Assembly (NCBI GenBank): GCA_003508835.1
Contig: PUFA01000286.1
Coordinates: forward strand, 1,609,212-1,673,211
DNA length: 64,000 nt
DNA from: Eonycteris spelaea
Lineage: Eukaryota; Chordata; Mammalia; Chiroptera; Pteropodidae
Direction: 5' to 3'
The notes beneath the pieces were generated by a model. It ran no database searches and was not told where the DNA came from. It saw nothing but the letters and a program-made list of their open reading frames with translations. Of this stretch, positions 12,626 through 24,260 are shown piece after piece. Both the position numbers and the translations under genes were made by a program. How positions within the stretch are numbered: the stretch's first letter is position 1; every line of letters begins with the position of its first letter.

Positions 12626-13264
12626 GGGAACTGCTTTAAACTTAAACTTTAGCAAAATTGCCTATTCTAAAATCATCACCAATTCACCGGCAGGCAAAAA
12701 TGTAAAATATAGCTATAGATTTTAGCCTTCTCTATTTGGCCAAGTGTGGAAGAGTCTATATTTCATTGCCCTGTACAACCTATTAGTTCACTTTTAAACT
12801 TTTTGTTTGATATAATTCTGAACATACCTACAAATAATATTTAATACTGAAACTAATGTGGCACATATCATGTCATTGACAACAATTCCATAACACTGGA
12901 AAAAGGTATTTTGATTATTTATACCCTTAAGGTAAACACACAGGAATGAATTAACATTACTATAATATATTTTCTTGAAAACATATATGAAAATATAATA
13001 AATTTACTTTGTTAGGACAACTTTATAGATCCATTCTCCAAGGGGTTTTATGATTAAATCTCAGTGAACAATTTCTTAGTTATTGTCAGAGAAAGAAATA
13101 AACAATAAAAATTATAATTTACACAATATATTGCTTTAGAGATAAAATATCACATCATTAGAGCAGAGAGGAGTTATATGAGGTACAAACAGAAGTCTTC
13201 TTATATTATAATTAACTTAGTTTCTGATTGGACATATCCCATTCAAGACCTAATCATAGTGAAG
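12626..13264. other. AT-rich DNA, no feature recognised
   Basis: No supportable gene or repeat. It ends at an 18-base T-run (13265-13282) next to the L1 that follows. Confidence 0.5.
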
Positions 13265-13479
13265 TTTTTTTTTTTTTTTTTTAAATTTTAAGAAAAAAAT
13301 GCAGAGTTGGGAGAAGCATGGTGGAGTTAGAGATGTCCTCAGATCTCTTCACTTGAAACAACAATAAGCTGAACATCTAAAACTCAAAAACAAACAAACA
13401 AACACCCAAACTGCACACCAGCATGTTTGAGTGTGGGCTCTGCACATAAGAACTACCACAGAAATGAGCTGGAGTTTGA

Positions 13480-13860
13480 AATTCAAGAAGTCAACAAAAC
13501 ACCCAATTATCTCAACCCAAATAGGCCTTCACCAAGACGCACTTTATTAAAATTATCAAAATCAATGACAAAGAAAGAATTCTCAGGGCAGACAGGGAAA
13601 AGAAGATGGCAGCCTATAAAGAAAAACCCATTCGATTATCACAGGACTTCTCAGCACAAACCTTATAAGCCAGAAAGGAATGGAATCAAATATTCAAACT
13701 ATTAAGTGAAAGGAATTACCAGCCAAGAATAATGTATCCAGCTAAGCTCTCCTTTAGATATGAGGAAAAAAAAGACCTTTCCAGACGTACAAAAATTGAG
13801 GGACTTCTCCACTATGAATCCTGCACTACAGGAAACACTGAAAGGGGTCAGCTTGCCTAA
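13480..13860 (+). pseudogene. L1 ORF1 C-terminal remnant
   Basis: ORF1 encodes the L1 RNA-binding chaperone. Here only the C-terminal domain region is traceable: a segment reading NRPSPRRTLLKL near 13530-13560 and a downstream block equivalent to YQPRIMYPAKLSFRYE at about 13720-13765, in a different frame. The coiled-coil and RRM portions are missing. Stops and frame changes break the reading frame. Confidence 0.75.
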
Positions 13861-14317
13861 AACAAAATGAAAAAAAAAATACACAATTAGGAGTAAGGCA
13901 ACTGGCAGGCAGATAGAAGCTGAGTGCAACCCTTACTAAGAACAGGGCATTATAAGCTTTAAAAATAAAGAGATTTGCTATAGATAGTAATGAACATTCA
14001 GCAAACATAGGGACAAATTTTGACAACAATGACTGAAAAGGGGAGGATTCAAAGATCCAGATTTGCAAAGAGGAGTGGAGTTAAGGCAGGCACAGAAGAT
14101 CATGGACAACTGTATATGTATAACTATCCTTTACATATTCATAATGGTAACCACATGCCAAAGATTCAGAAATGAAGTATATAACAAAAAAACAAGAAGG
14201 ACCAGAGGAAACCCACAAAACTCAACTAAAAATAAAATAAAAAATAAAATAAATAAACAGACACACAAGGACAAGGAAGCAACAGAGGCACCAAGCTACC
14301 AGAAAGCAAAAGATAAA

Positions 14318-16948
14318 ATGGCAACAAAATCCTCATATTTGATAATCACCCTAAATGTAAATGGACTGAACTCACCAATAAAAAGGCACAGAGTATCAGA
14401 TTGGATCAAAAAACAAAAACCAACCATATGGTGACTCCAGAAGACACATTTAGTTCCAAAGACAAATATAGACTCAAAGTGAAAAGGGTAGAAAATGATA
14501 CTTCAAGCAAAATGGCATTCAGAGAAAAGCAGAAATAGAGTGTTAATATCGGATGAAATAGACTTCAAAACAAAAAAAAAATGTAAAGAAAGATACTGAA
14601 GGACACTTCATAATGATAAAGGGAATTATGCGCCAAGAAGACATAACACTATTAATATCTATGCTCCCAATCAGGGAGCTCTGAAATATGCAAAGCAATT
14701 ACTAACAGAACTTAAGAGAGAAACAGACCAAAACACTATCGTAATAGGGAACCTAAATCCCCCACTATCAAATATGAACAGATCATTGAAACAGAAAATC
14801 AGTAAGGAAATAACATCCTTAAATGATACATTAGACCAACTGAACATAATTAAGATTTACAGAACCTTCCATCCCCAAATAGCTGCTTATATATTCTTCT
14901 CTAGTGTACATGGAACATTCTCAAAAATTGACTACATACTGGGACACAGAGATAGTCTCATCAAATAAAAGAGAGTTGAAATTATATCAATCATATTCTC
15001 TGATGCATTGAAACTGGGGATCAACTGTGAAAAGAAAGTGAGAAGAACCACCACTAAATGGAGATTAAGCAACATGCTACTGAATAATAACTGGTCAGAG
15101 AAGAAATAAAAAAGAGAGATACATAGAAATTAATGATAATTATAGTACAACAAATCAAAACTTTTGGGACATGGCAAAAACGGTAATAAGAGGAAAATTC
15201 ATATTATTATAGGCCTATCTCAAAAACAAGAATGAACTCTAAAAAAACAACTTAATGCTTCATCTTAAAAACTAGAAAAGGAAAAACAAATGAAGCCTAA
15301 AGTCAGCAGAAGGACAGAAATCATCTAAATTAAATGAAATCGAAAACAAACAAGCAAAAGCAAAATATATTTTGCTGGATAAAAAAATCAACGTTCAAAA
15401 TAATTCCTTTTGCAATTGCAACAAAAAGCATAAATACCTAGGAATAATCTAAACAAAAATCGAAGGACCTATATGACGAAAAGTACCAGAGCCTATTCAA
15501 GAGAACAAAGAAGATACAGAGAAATGGAAAGACATTACATGTTCTTGGACTGGAAGAATCAACACAGTTAAAATGACCTTATTACCTAAAGCATTCTACA
15601 GATTTAATGCAATCCCCATCAAAATCCCATTGGCATTTTTTAAAGAAATAGAACAAAAATCACAGATTTGTATGAAAGCACAAAAGACCCCAAATTGCCA
15701 AAGCCATCCTGAGAAAAAAGAATGAGGCTGGAGGCATCACTCTGCCCAACTTCAAATTATATTGCAAAGTGACAATAATCAAAATGGTATGGTATTTGCA
15801 GAAAAAATAGACACATGGACCAGTGGAACAGAATCAAGAGTCCAGAAGCAAATCCATATTTACGTGGCAAATAATTTCCTACAAGAAAGCCACAAACATA
15901 CAGTGGAGGAGGGAAAGCCTCTTCAATAAATGGTGCTGGGAAAACTGGAAAGCTACCTGCAAATGAATGAAATTAGACTGTTGTATTTCACAATTAACTC
16001 AAAATGGATTAAAGACCTGAATATAAGACCTGAAACAATAAAATACATAGAAGAAAACATAGGAACTAAACTCAAGCACCTTGTACTCCAAGAGGGTTTT
16101 GTGAATTTGACCTTAAAGGCAAGTAAAGTAAAAGCTAAAATAAATGAATGGGACTACATCAAACTAAAAAGCTTCTGCCCAGCAAAAGAAATCCTGACAA
16201 GGTAAGAGACAACCATCTGAATGGGAAAATATATTTGCAAGCAATGCCTCCAATAAGGGCCTAATATTCAAAATATACGAAAAAATTCATACAACTCAAT
16301 AGTAGCAAAAAACAAACAAATAAGCAAACAAGCCAACCAGAAAATGGGCACAGGACCTGAACAGACACTTCTCTCAAGAAGATGTACAAATGGCCAACAA
16401 ACATATGAAAGATGCTCAACATCATTAGCTATTAGGGAAATGCAAAGCAAAACCAGAATGAGATACCATCTCACACCTGTTAGATTAGCTGTTAACAACA
16501 GGATAAGTAATAACAAGTGCTGGAGAATATGTGGAGAAAAAGGAACCCTCATACACTACTGAAAGTCTGCAAATAGGTAAGCCAATATGGAAAACAGTAC
16601 CGAGCTTCCTCAAAAAATGAAGAATTGATCTACAATATGATCTAGCAATCTCTCTACTGGGTATTTACCCAAAAGTCTTGAAAATTCATATCCAAAAGAT
16701 ATTTTCACACTGATATCATAGCATCATTATTCACAGTGGCCAGGACATGGAAGCAACCAAAGCATCCTACGATAGATGACTAAAGAAGCTGTGGTACATA
16801 TATGCAATGGAATATTACTCAACCATAAAAAAGATGAAATACTGCCATTTGAGACAACATGGTTGGACCTTGAGATAATCACACTAAGCTGAATAAGACA
16901 GAGAGAAAAGTTGAAAATAACATGGTATCACTTATATGTGGGATATAA
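14318..16948 (+). pseudogene. L1 ORF2 remnant: endonuclease and C-terminal parts, RT core deleted
   Basis: ORF2 of L1 supplies the endonuclease and reverse transcriptase for target-primed insertion. The start ATG at 14318 is followed by the endonuclease N-terminus (LNVNGLNSPIKRHR). The catalytic motifs are damaged: the QETH motif reads QKTH at about 14438, the GDFN motif reads GNLN at about 14748, and the SDH motif reads SDA at about 15000. There is a stop just before the first. Near 15375 the sequence jumps to the region after the RT active site (KYLGI-like block at 15430-15450), so the FADD box is absent. The C-terminal part runs to the SLICGI-stop at 16948 and includes an open stretch at 15930-16205. 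Confidence 0.85.
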
Positions 16949-17115
16949 ACATAAAAGCAACAGATAAATAGAATAGACAAAGACTCATGGATATGGACAA
17001 TAGACTAGTGGTTACCAACGGTGGGGAGTGGGAGGGGGGAAGTAGACGGGGTAAAAGGAGTCAAAATATATGGTAACAGAAAGAAATCTAACTATGGGAA
17101 ATGAATACAGAATGT

Positions 17116-17118
<3 letters not shown>

Positions 17119-17151
<33 letters not shown>
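17119..17151. repeat. TG dinucleotide repeat within the L1 3' UTR
   Basis: About 16 uninterrupted TG units lie inside the 3' UTR of the L1 ending near 17235. Confidence 0.95.
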
Positions 17152-17153
<2 letters not shown>

Positions 17154-17765
17154 ATGTTAAAGTGTATAGCTGAAACTTATGGACTTCGTTAACCGTCACC
17201 ATGAAAAAAGATAAAATAAATAAATTCATTAATTAATTATTTTAAAAAGAGAAAATTACAGTCTTATAGAATAGTGGGAAATTCCATAGTTAGAGCATAA
17301 AAAATGTCTCCAGAGAAGAAATTGTAATAGTATCTAAAGAAAGCCCTGTGACTTTGAGAGTTCTTTGCTGATTATACATTTGGAAAGAAGAAAAACAGAG
17401 GAGAAGCTGCTTGAACCTAAATACAAATGTAAGAGTTGCAAGAAGCTGTAACAGGAAGGCTAATTAAAAATTGGAGACTTGCAAAATAGACTAGAAACAA
17501 GAAAAAGAACTCTTTGCTGGGTTCAAAACAGGAAGAGGAACAAGGAAGAATTTCATTCCTTGGAACAGATGGTATAATGTTAGCAGTATAACTTAACTGC
17601 TGTTTTGTTTTTGTCTTATTCATAAGGGGAATTTGTTTCACTGAAACTGTCAGAGGGAGATAACATATTATTTATATCTTAGTGTGCCTGAACAGGTAGG
17701 GAGGATAACACACAGCTCCGGTACTACCTCTAAACATTTTCTGCACATAATTATTACCAGAGTAC

Positions 17766-17789
17766 AAAAAAAAAAAAAAAAAAAAAAAA
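17766..17789. repeat. Poly-A homopolymer (24 A)
   Basis: An uninterrupted run of A. No SINE or LINE body was recognised upstream, so it is not assigned as a retroposon tail. Confidence 0.9.
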
Positions 17790-18055
17790 GTCCAGAACCA
17801 GGTTTGGTAATCATTGTAAACCATTAAACCATGGAGAATGAGATAAGCGGATAGGATGTAGGGAAAAATTCAAATTTTAAAAAGTAAATGACATGTTTGA
17901 GATCCTGATGTGTTTAGGTTGTTTCAGAGTACTGTATATAGAAAGAATGAAGCAAATATTGGGTTCCAGCATAAATTCATTAGGAATGAACCATGGTATA
18001 AAGTACAGTCTCCTTTTTTTTTTCAGGTAAATAAGAGAACACCATTATCATTTAC

Positions 18056-18125
18056 ATATAATTATATATATAAATGTATATATATATATATATGTATATA
18101 CACACACACCACAAACACACATACA
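18056..18125. repeat. TA and CA mixed microsatellite
   Basis: ATATATAA and TATATATATATG units grade into CACACACACC and ACACACATAC units. The open frames over this tract on both strands are repeat artefacts. Confidence 0.9.
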
Positions 18126-18439
18126 TACAAACACAAACGTGTGTGTATGTGTATCTTCCCATATCCCTTTTCTAAAGTGAAGGGGAATAATTATGTTATA
18201 TTTCCACTCACAATTATATGAGAATTCCTGACTCTCCACTTGCCAGTGTTGGTTTTGCCAGAGTTTTCAATTTTAGCTACTCATGTCTGCGCAATAAAGG
18301 TATTGATTTAAAAAAGCATTTAAAACATCATGACAGATAGTGATAGAATAATCTAGTGAATTATAGCTGGTTAAATAATTATATCCTAGGAATAACAACC
18401 AAAGGATTACCTTTGATTCTCTCAGTCTACCTACTAACT

Positions 18440-18615
18440 GAATGAGCAAGTTACCTATATCTCAATTCATTTTTGTGAACTGGCCTTATAATGGTTCTGC
18501 CTCATAGGTTTGTTATAAAGAGTCAATTAAGATACCTATAAGAGACTTAAAAGGGTGCTTGTCACATATTAAACACTCAATACATAGTAAATAAAATTGT
18601 TATTATTTGCCATTT
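18440..18615 (+). repeat. MIR SINE fragment
   Basis: The order matches the 3' half of MIR: AGCAAGTTACCTATATCTC, TTCTGCCTCATAGGTTTG, AAAGAGTCAATTAAGATACC, GGGTGCTTGTCACATATTAA, CACTCAATACATAGTAAAT. Diverged as expected for this ancient family. Confidence 0.75.
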
Positions 18616-20089
18616 GTACTTTTGAAGACAAAGACTATGAAGGGACTGAGAGGTCAAGATCTTCCACACATAAATATGCCAGTCTTAAGAATATGAAATC
18701 AAAAGTCAATCTGGGGGGCAAAGAAAGATAATATTTGATGGAGATATTTTAATACACAGATAAGAAGAAAAAGCTTCAGAAGTTAAAGAGGTACATGAAG
18801 CATTTAATATCCTGGAAGTGATGTTAGTTTTGCTGGGGTTTTAAGCCATTTATTTTGACTCTCTATAATGTCAGTTTCTGCTATTTTTTGAAAAACTGTA
18901 TGCCATTATCGAAATAACCATACCTCAAATTTTATGTTATCTCGTTCATATTAAAATGATTTATTATTTTAACTTTTTATGATTTAAATCATAATTATTA
19001 ATCTCCATTAAAAAACAATTTGTAGAAATATGAATATAGATATTAAATGAGACTCATTAATATCCCCTTTCATATTGGCAGGCATAATGGTTTCTCTATG
19101 ACATTTAGTAGATAAGATGAGAAGAGCCTGGTGTTTCAAAGACAAAAAGAATCCTGTTTTTTCACTTTAACTATGTCATCTTTCAACCCCTTTTCTTTTC
19201 TAATGTCAGTTTATGAAATATTATATTAAATATTTTATCTTCCATTGAAATTCATTCATTAATTTTCATTGGCATAATATCAGGTTTACAAGCAGGTTGC
19301 TATCTTTTATTTATGAAAATGAACTTTATTGATTATTTTTGTTGTCGCTGTTTTGTCATTGCTGTTGTTTGGGTCATGCCTTAAATATTTAAAATTTTCA
19401 AAGAAAGCATCTTATAAATAAATTCATCAGATAATTGAAAACCCAACAGCTATTTGTCACACTTGTACTAAGAATAAAAACTTCAAAATGAAATAATTTC
19501 TAAAACGTATTACAAGTTACTTATAAAAATATGCATATCTATTGTGAGACATAAAGATATTTTATTGAATCACAGCTAATGTTTTGCTTTAAAAAGTTGA
19601 TTTATAAGTAATTTTTACATTATACACTATGAAGAAAAAGTAATAGAAACAAAATTACTTTAAGTTCAAAAAACAAAAATGTAAAAGATAAAACAGTATC
19701 TCATACCATAAATAGAGATTATATTTTTAAAATAGAGTAAGATCATGTCTTACAGTATTTTAGGAACAAGAGAATCTTAAATCCAGACTGTCTAACTAGC
19801 AGCGGATGGGAAATTTTACCCACTCAATTGGGACATAACTTTTTCTCCACTGTGCATTTTGTGAAATATAAACTTCTACTCACTAGCTCAAAGGCCTTTC
19901 CTCAAGATGCTTATTATGCATTTCAATTTTTTTTCTCTTTAGGGGCAATGTTGGTATGTTATTTAGGAGGATTTATGATGCTCAGTTTCCTGGAATGTTT
20001 TGTCCTAAATTGTAGAGTGCATGAAAAGTCTTTGCAACTTGTAAAAACTATTAAATCTACCTCATTTCAAAAGAAGTAGAAAGTCTGAA
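18616..20089. other. AT-rich DNA, no feature recognised
   Basis: No confident repeat or gene. The region from about 19800 may include the beginning of the LTR that ends near 20318, but its 5' edge could not be fixed. Confidence 0.45.
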
Positions 20090-20318
20090 GTGGGAGTTCT
20101 CATTCCCTACACTGATCACAAAGCACAAAAGGAAAAACTTTGTAATATCTCTCCCACTTTCTCTTCTCCTCTATAAAAAGAGTTTCCTCTCCTGAGTTTT
20201 AGCAGCCTCCCATGTGCCCACCATGGTTGCATGTTCTGGATTGTAATTCTTTGTTGTTACCAAATAAAACTTTTCTGGAGAAATATCTTGTACTACTTTT
20301 TTGTTTAAGGTAAACATG
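20090..20318 (+). repeat. 3' part of the 5' LTR of the old ERV1 element
   Basis: The segment contains CTATAAAAAG (20171-20180) as a TATA box and CAAATAAAAC (20261-20270) as a polyadenylation signal about 90 bp downstream, the spacing expected for U3-R. It ends near GGTAAACA at 20318. The 5' edge of the LTR is not defined and may lie up to 300 bp upstream. Confidence 0.65.
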
Positions 20319-20323
20319 TTTGA

Positions 20324-20341
20324 TGGCTCATACAGGGATCC
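20324..20341 (+). promoter_or_regulatory. Primer-binding-site-like segment of the old ERV1 element
   Basis: TGGCTCATACAGGGATCC starts a few bases after the inferred LTR end. Position and TGG start suit a tRNA primer-binding site, but the tRNA cannot be assigned because the segment has drifted. Confidence 0.5.
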
Positions 20342-21400
20342 AGAAAAGACCTCTGATAACTGCAAGGCTAGTACGCAAACAGGTGAGGTGCCCACAAAGC
20401 CCACTGAATTCATTGTTTCTTGTCAGCCCTGAAGTTTGAAGGTAAATCTTTCTTCTGGCTTCAAACTTCTGTGCTCTTTGCATTTTGAAGCTCTTTTAGC
20501 TCCATTCAGGATCCATTTAAAGGTTTCATTCTTTTTAGTTAAGGCCTTATTTGTGAGTACTTGTTTGGTACTTTAGCCTCACTTCTTTGGGACCAGGTTT
20601 TTTTCTAGAATTCTGTTTCTCAGTCTTCAGCCTGACTTCTTTGGGTGAGATTGTTTGTTGGAAATGTTCCATTTGCCTTCAGTTCTATTCCTTTTGGAAC
20701 CAGACTGTTCCTTGGAACTATGTTGCTCAGTCTTTGGCCTAATTCTTCTCAATCAGACTGTTCTTACTGGAACTGGCTGGTGTTTGGCCTGCAGGCTGGT
20801 TCGGCCTTTGTTGTAGAGAAAAAAAAAATCTCTAAAAAATGAGATCCCGGTTATCTAAATTCTTTAAGGGCACCCCCTCTCTACAGGGACTCCAGCCAAT
20901 TTTATGTATAAAAATCACAGTATCTCCTAATGCACATTTCTAACTAAGTAAACCAATTTGACCAAAAGGAATTTAGAATACCAATAATCATTACAGAAAA
21001 CTTTTGAAATCTCCAAACTTAGCTTTCTTAAAACCGAAATGAACAACCATAGCTCAAAAAATGGCAAAATTGAATGGAATGCCTATTTTTTGCTATTTTG
21101 AGGCTTCCAAAATTTCCAGGAGTCTAACATTGCCTCTTTGGAAAATGTTTAAGGTTAACTGAGGCAAAAAAGTAATTTAAAAAAGACAAAATGCCAGCTT
21201 GCTTCTCTCCCTGGGCCCCCTGGGCTCCTTTGCCTCAGACTGCACCTCCAGAGCCCTCTCCCCTCAACACCTTTGTTTCATTCTGTCTCTGATGCCACCC
21301 TAGTCTCCTCTGAACATTTCTTTACTTTTTCCTCCTCGGAACCTATCAATACCTGTTGTTGTTGTTGTTGTAGTTTTTAATTTATGTCTTTGGAGGTCCC
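20342..21400 (+). other. Untranslated leader of the old ERV1 element
   Basis: This kilobase lies between the primer-binding-like site and the first gag remnant. It includes repeated CTTCTTTGGG- and TTTGGCCT-like motifs, a GC-richer block at 21180-21300, and a short GTT repeat at 21357-21371. No coding homology was recognised. Confidence 0.4.
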
Positions 21401-21700
21401 TAACAAACCCAAAATTTCTTATGTTGCCTGGAATAAGGCCCAATTGCAAGACATAATGAACGAATTTCATAAAAGTAACTGAGGACCACATGAGTTTGCT
21501 GAAGAATTTAACATAGTTATTCAAATTTACCAACCTGGTTTCTTAGATTTATATGTTATTTCACATGTTTGTTGGTGAGGACCAAGCTAAACATTGGATA
21601 AAGCTTGCCCAGTGGAAATATTCTAGAAGAGATTAAAAAACAACAACAAACAACAACAACAACAAAAAACAAACTTCTGGCACAATGCTAGAACATTGGC
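21401..21700 (+). pseudogene. ERV1 gag remnant
   Basis: Frame-broken capsid-like sequence: a block reading QLQDIMNEFHK near 21440-21475, EFAEEFNIVIQIY near 21495-21530, and a GEDQAKHWIKLAQWKY-like block at about 21575-21625. These fit the capsid region of class I retroviral gag by order and position. Stops interrupt it and no zinc knuckle was recognised. The protein would form the virion shell in an intact relative. Confidence 0.6.
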
Positions 21701-22254
21701 TAGAGATCGCCACCAAGAAATTACAGTAGGCTTCCCAAAGCCTGTTGATTGGCTGAAAATTTAGGCTTGTTCACAAATGTCTAATGAACCTATTCAAAAT
21801 TATTATAATCAACATGAGATTGTTTTCAAAGAAATTTCATATCTTTCTTAAGGTTGATTCCACTCAGATAGCTTTTAACTCTATGTTTATTAACAGGCTA
21901 ACCTAAAACTTTTCCCTTTCAGTCAAAACATCCAGAATAAAAGGGAAGCTATGCTTCTCAAGATTTAGTGAATTTGACAAATCAATGTGCTCATACACTA
22001 GATGAGCTAACTAGAAGTAAGACTTCTAAAATTTTATTTTATCAACTCTGGAAAATTAAGAACCTTGCTATATTACAAAAAGAGAGATCATCAGGAAAGA
22101 TTGTCACAAAGTTAAGCATGTCAGACATTTTCAGCCTTCTAACCAACCCTACCAATACCCTTCTAATTACCAATGATGGGGCTCTGAGAAACTACAGGGC
22201 CTCTCCCCAATTCTCCTTCATCATTGGCTCAGAGAAACACTTTGTAAATTGAGA

Positions 22255-22510
22255 ATAAATCTCTCTCTGCCCTTATTGACACCATAGCCACATAATCAGA
22301 GCTAAACTCCATTGCTATAAAGCACCCCTTACCTGAGAGTACTAATATAGTTCAAATAGTGAGGATTTCTAATAAACCTCAACAAATTCTTATCTCTAAA
22401 CATATGCCTTTTTGTTTGGGCCTTTTTAGAGATGCTCACTGTTTTTCACTTAGTTCCTCTGTCCCCATTCACTTATTAGGCCTAGACCTCTTAGAAAAAT
22501 ATCTAGTCAG
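22255..22510 (+). pseudogene. ERV1 protease remnant
   Basis: The active-site region reads SALIDTIAT, where retroviral aspartic proteases have D-T-G, so the catalytic glycine is lost and a stop follows. Downstream, KHMPFCLGLFRDAHCFSL and VPIHLLGLDLLEKY (about 22395-22500) match the later part of a class I retroviral protease, the latter resembling the conserved G-R/L-D helix. An open frame of 64 codons at 22359-22553 covers this end. Confidence 0.7.
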
Positions 22511-22789
22511 AATTTTCTTTCTTTTAAGAGAGGGAAATCATTCTAGAATTTGAGAGTAGCCATTAAAATGGCAATAAGGTGAATTAAATGACCCTTTGAC
22601 ATCTTTTACTACCTCCACTTTCCAAAGTACTGAGGGGAGTAATGATCATTTATTCCTTATCCAGTTACCATCTTTACATGCAAAATCTTCAACTGATATT
22701 GGTAAAATCCACAGGGCACTTTCTATCAAGATTTAAATAAATCCTTCAAAACCTCTTTCAAGAACCAATTAATACCTTATAAGTAAACA

Positions 22790-23470
22790 GGCTCTTCAAG
22801 GTATATATAATATGAGATTACAAAACTCTGGACTTCATTATCCCTTGCACTAGCCCTTGCAATACTCTCATTTTGCCTGTGAGAAAACCCAAGGAAAACA
22901 GGCAAAAGTTTGTCCAGGACTTCTGAGCAATAAACAACATTGTTATCTCTCAACACCCTGTTGTTCTTAATTCACATCCACTACTAATAATCATCCCAAC
23001 TGAAAGTAAATATTTTTTACTGCAATTGATTTATGCAGTGCATTCTTTAGTTTTCCAGTTTACGAAGCTGGAAAGGAATTAATTCACCTAGATAGTAATG
23101 CCTCAGAGTTTTATTGAGAGTCCTATTTCTCACAAATCCTAAAGGTTGACCTGGATGATATAAAGTTCCCAGGGGGTTCTAATTTCTTACAATATGTGGA
23201 TGACTTACTTTATTTCCATTCCTCTCAAGTATTCTCACAGAAAGACAGCATCCACCTGTTAACACTTTTGGCCTTAAAGGGACATAAAATCTCCAAAGAA
23301 AAGTTGTAGTTTGCTTAACTCTACCTTTCCTATTTAAGGCATCTGATATCAGAGCAAGAGCTATACCTAGAACAAATAGATTTCACAGTGTCCTGTTTCC
23401 CAAAACTTAAAACTAAGTGTCAGCTGTGAGGATTTCTCAGGCTAGTTAGTCACAGATGAAACTGAATCTC
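22790..23470 (+). pseudogene. ERV1 reverse transcriptase remnant with YVDD motif
   Basis: RT blocks occur in order: a PCNTLILPV-like block near 22855-22885, QGLLSNKQHCYLSTPCCS-type sequence in broken frames near 22915-22970, FFTAIDLCSAFFSFPV-like near 23010-23060, and the catalytic LQYVDDLLYFHSS at 23187-23225, with Y-V-D-D encoded at 23193-23204. A thumb-like GFLRLVSH segment follows near 23430-23455. Frame changes and stops make it nonfunctional. Confidence 0.8.
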
Positions 23471-23489
23471 AAATATATCATTGTCGCCT

Positions 23490-24015
23490 TTTCAGTAAGA
23501 ACATCAGTGAACCATGAGAAGTAGGTATCACCCAGAGGAGTTTCCTATAGGCCATCATGATTAGTTACAAGGTGGTCCTTCAATTTCAAGAAGTTGTGAG
23601 AAGCTTCATTGCTAATGAAGGGATAACAATAGCAGGGCTAATGTTATGACTATATAAGAGTTAAGTGAGGCATAATTAACAAAAGGTTTCATAGGAGGTG
23701 AAGTGGCTGACTTAAAAATGTTGAGTGTCATGAGATTTCAGGAGGGCTTCTAATGCATAGGGTACACAAATGGTTAAAAGGGATCCCACAATAATTTCCT
23801 TGTTGACTTTAACCAAAATGGAAGTGGCAGTAATGGCTCTAAAGCAAGGGGGATACCCCCATGCCACAGGTTCAGATGCTGGCTCTAACACGCTATGAGT
23901 TGATGGTGGTCCTCATGGTTTTAGGTAAGTCCCCAAAGGCATTCTCCTTCTTTTCATATACAAAAAGGAAAAAAAAGAATCTATTAATTAGGATGTATAA
24001 AGACAGGTGGGCTCA
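23490..24015. other. Segment between RT and integrase remnants, origin unclear
   Basis: This half kilobase is purine-rich (for example AAAAGGTTTCATAGGAGGTG) and lacks the RNase H motifs expected between RT and integrase. It may be an insertion by another element or RNase H sequence decayed beyond recognition. Confidence 0.3.
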
Positions 24016-24089
24016 CTAAGCTCCTTTAAGGACTTAAAGTCTAGGTTGCCCTCTTTTGCCCATAAAATTGAGTCAGGGGTGTTTTTTAG

Positions 24090-24260
24090 TTAAGCATACA
24101 GGGAAGACTGTTCATAATGCTCCTGGACATTTTAAATTGTTCAATGGACCACTTGGAGTTTGTCAAATAGATTTCATGTAGTTTCCTCTGTCTCATGCAT
24201 ATAAATATGCTTTAGTTGTGGTTTCTTAGTTGTATTTTATAGAAATGTATAAAGTCCAGA
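24090..24260 (+). pseudogene. ERV1 integrase remnant
   Basis: Translation gives GKTVHNAPGHFKLFNGPLGV followed by QIDFM and a LPLSHAYKYALVVV-like block. QIDFM stands where the first catalytic aspartate of the integrase DDE triad lies in class I retroviruses. The later D and E positions are not found, so the domain is truncated near 24260. Confidence 0.65.

Larger units (their letters stand above)
13290..17235 (+). mobile_element. L1 LINE, sense strand, internally deleted
   Basis: The left edge resembles an L1 5' UTR start (GGGAGAAGCATGGTGGAGTT). Within about 150 bp it jumps to the C-terminal part of ORF1, then the ORF1-ORF2 spacer, an ORF2 from 14318, and a 3' UTR with a TG repeat and an A-rich tail near 17200-17235. 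An intact L1 is 6-7 kb; this copy is about 3.9 kb because of at least two internal deletions, in the 5' UTR/ORF1 and in ORF2 near 15375. Many stops show that it has been inactive for a long time. Confidence 0.9.
17236..18440. other. AT-rich DNA with simple repeats only
   Basis: Apart from an A-run at 17766-17789 and a TA/CA tract at 18056-18125, nothing could be recognised. Confidence 0.55.
20090..24260 (+). mobile_element. Old class I (ERV1) endogenous retrovirus, heavily decayed
   Basis: A 5' LTR end, a leader, and ordered remains of gag, protease, reverse transcriptase and integrase lie on the plus strand. Key signposts are a TATA box at 20172, AATAAA at 20263, a protease active-site-like LIDTIAT near 22275, LLGLDLLEKY near 22480, LQYVDDLLYF at 23187, and an integrase-like segment at 24090-24260. 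Numerous stops and frame changes mean no product is expected. No envelope region or 3' LTR was recognised. Divergence is clearly greater than in the provirus at 50.9-56.0 kb. Confidence 0.8.
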
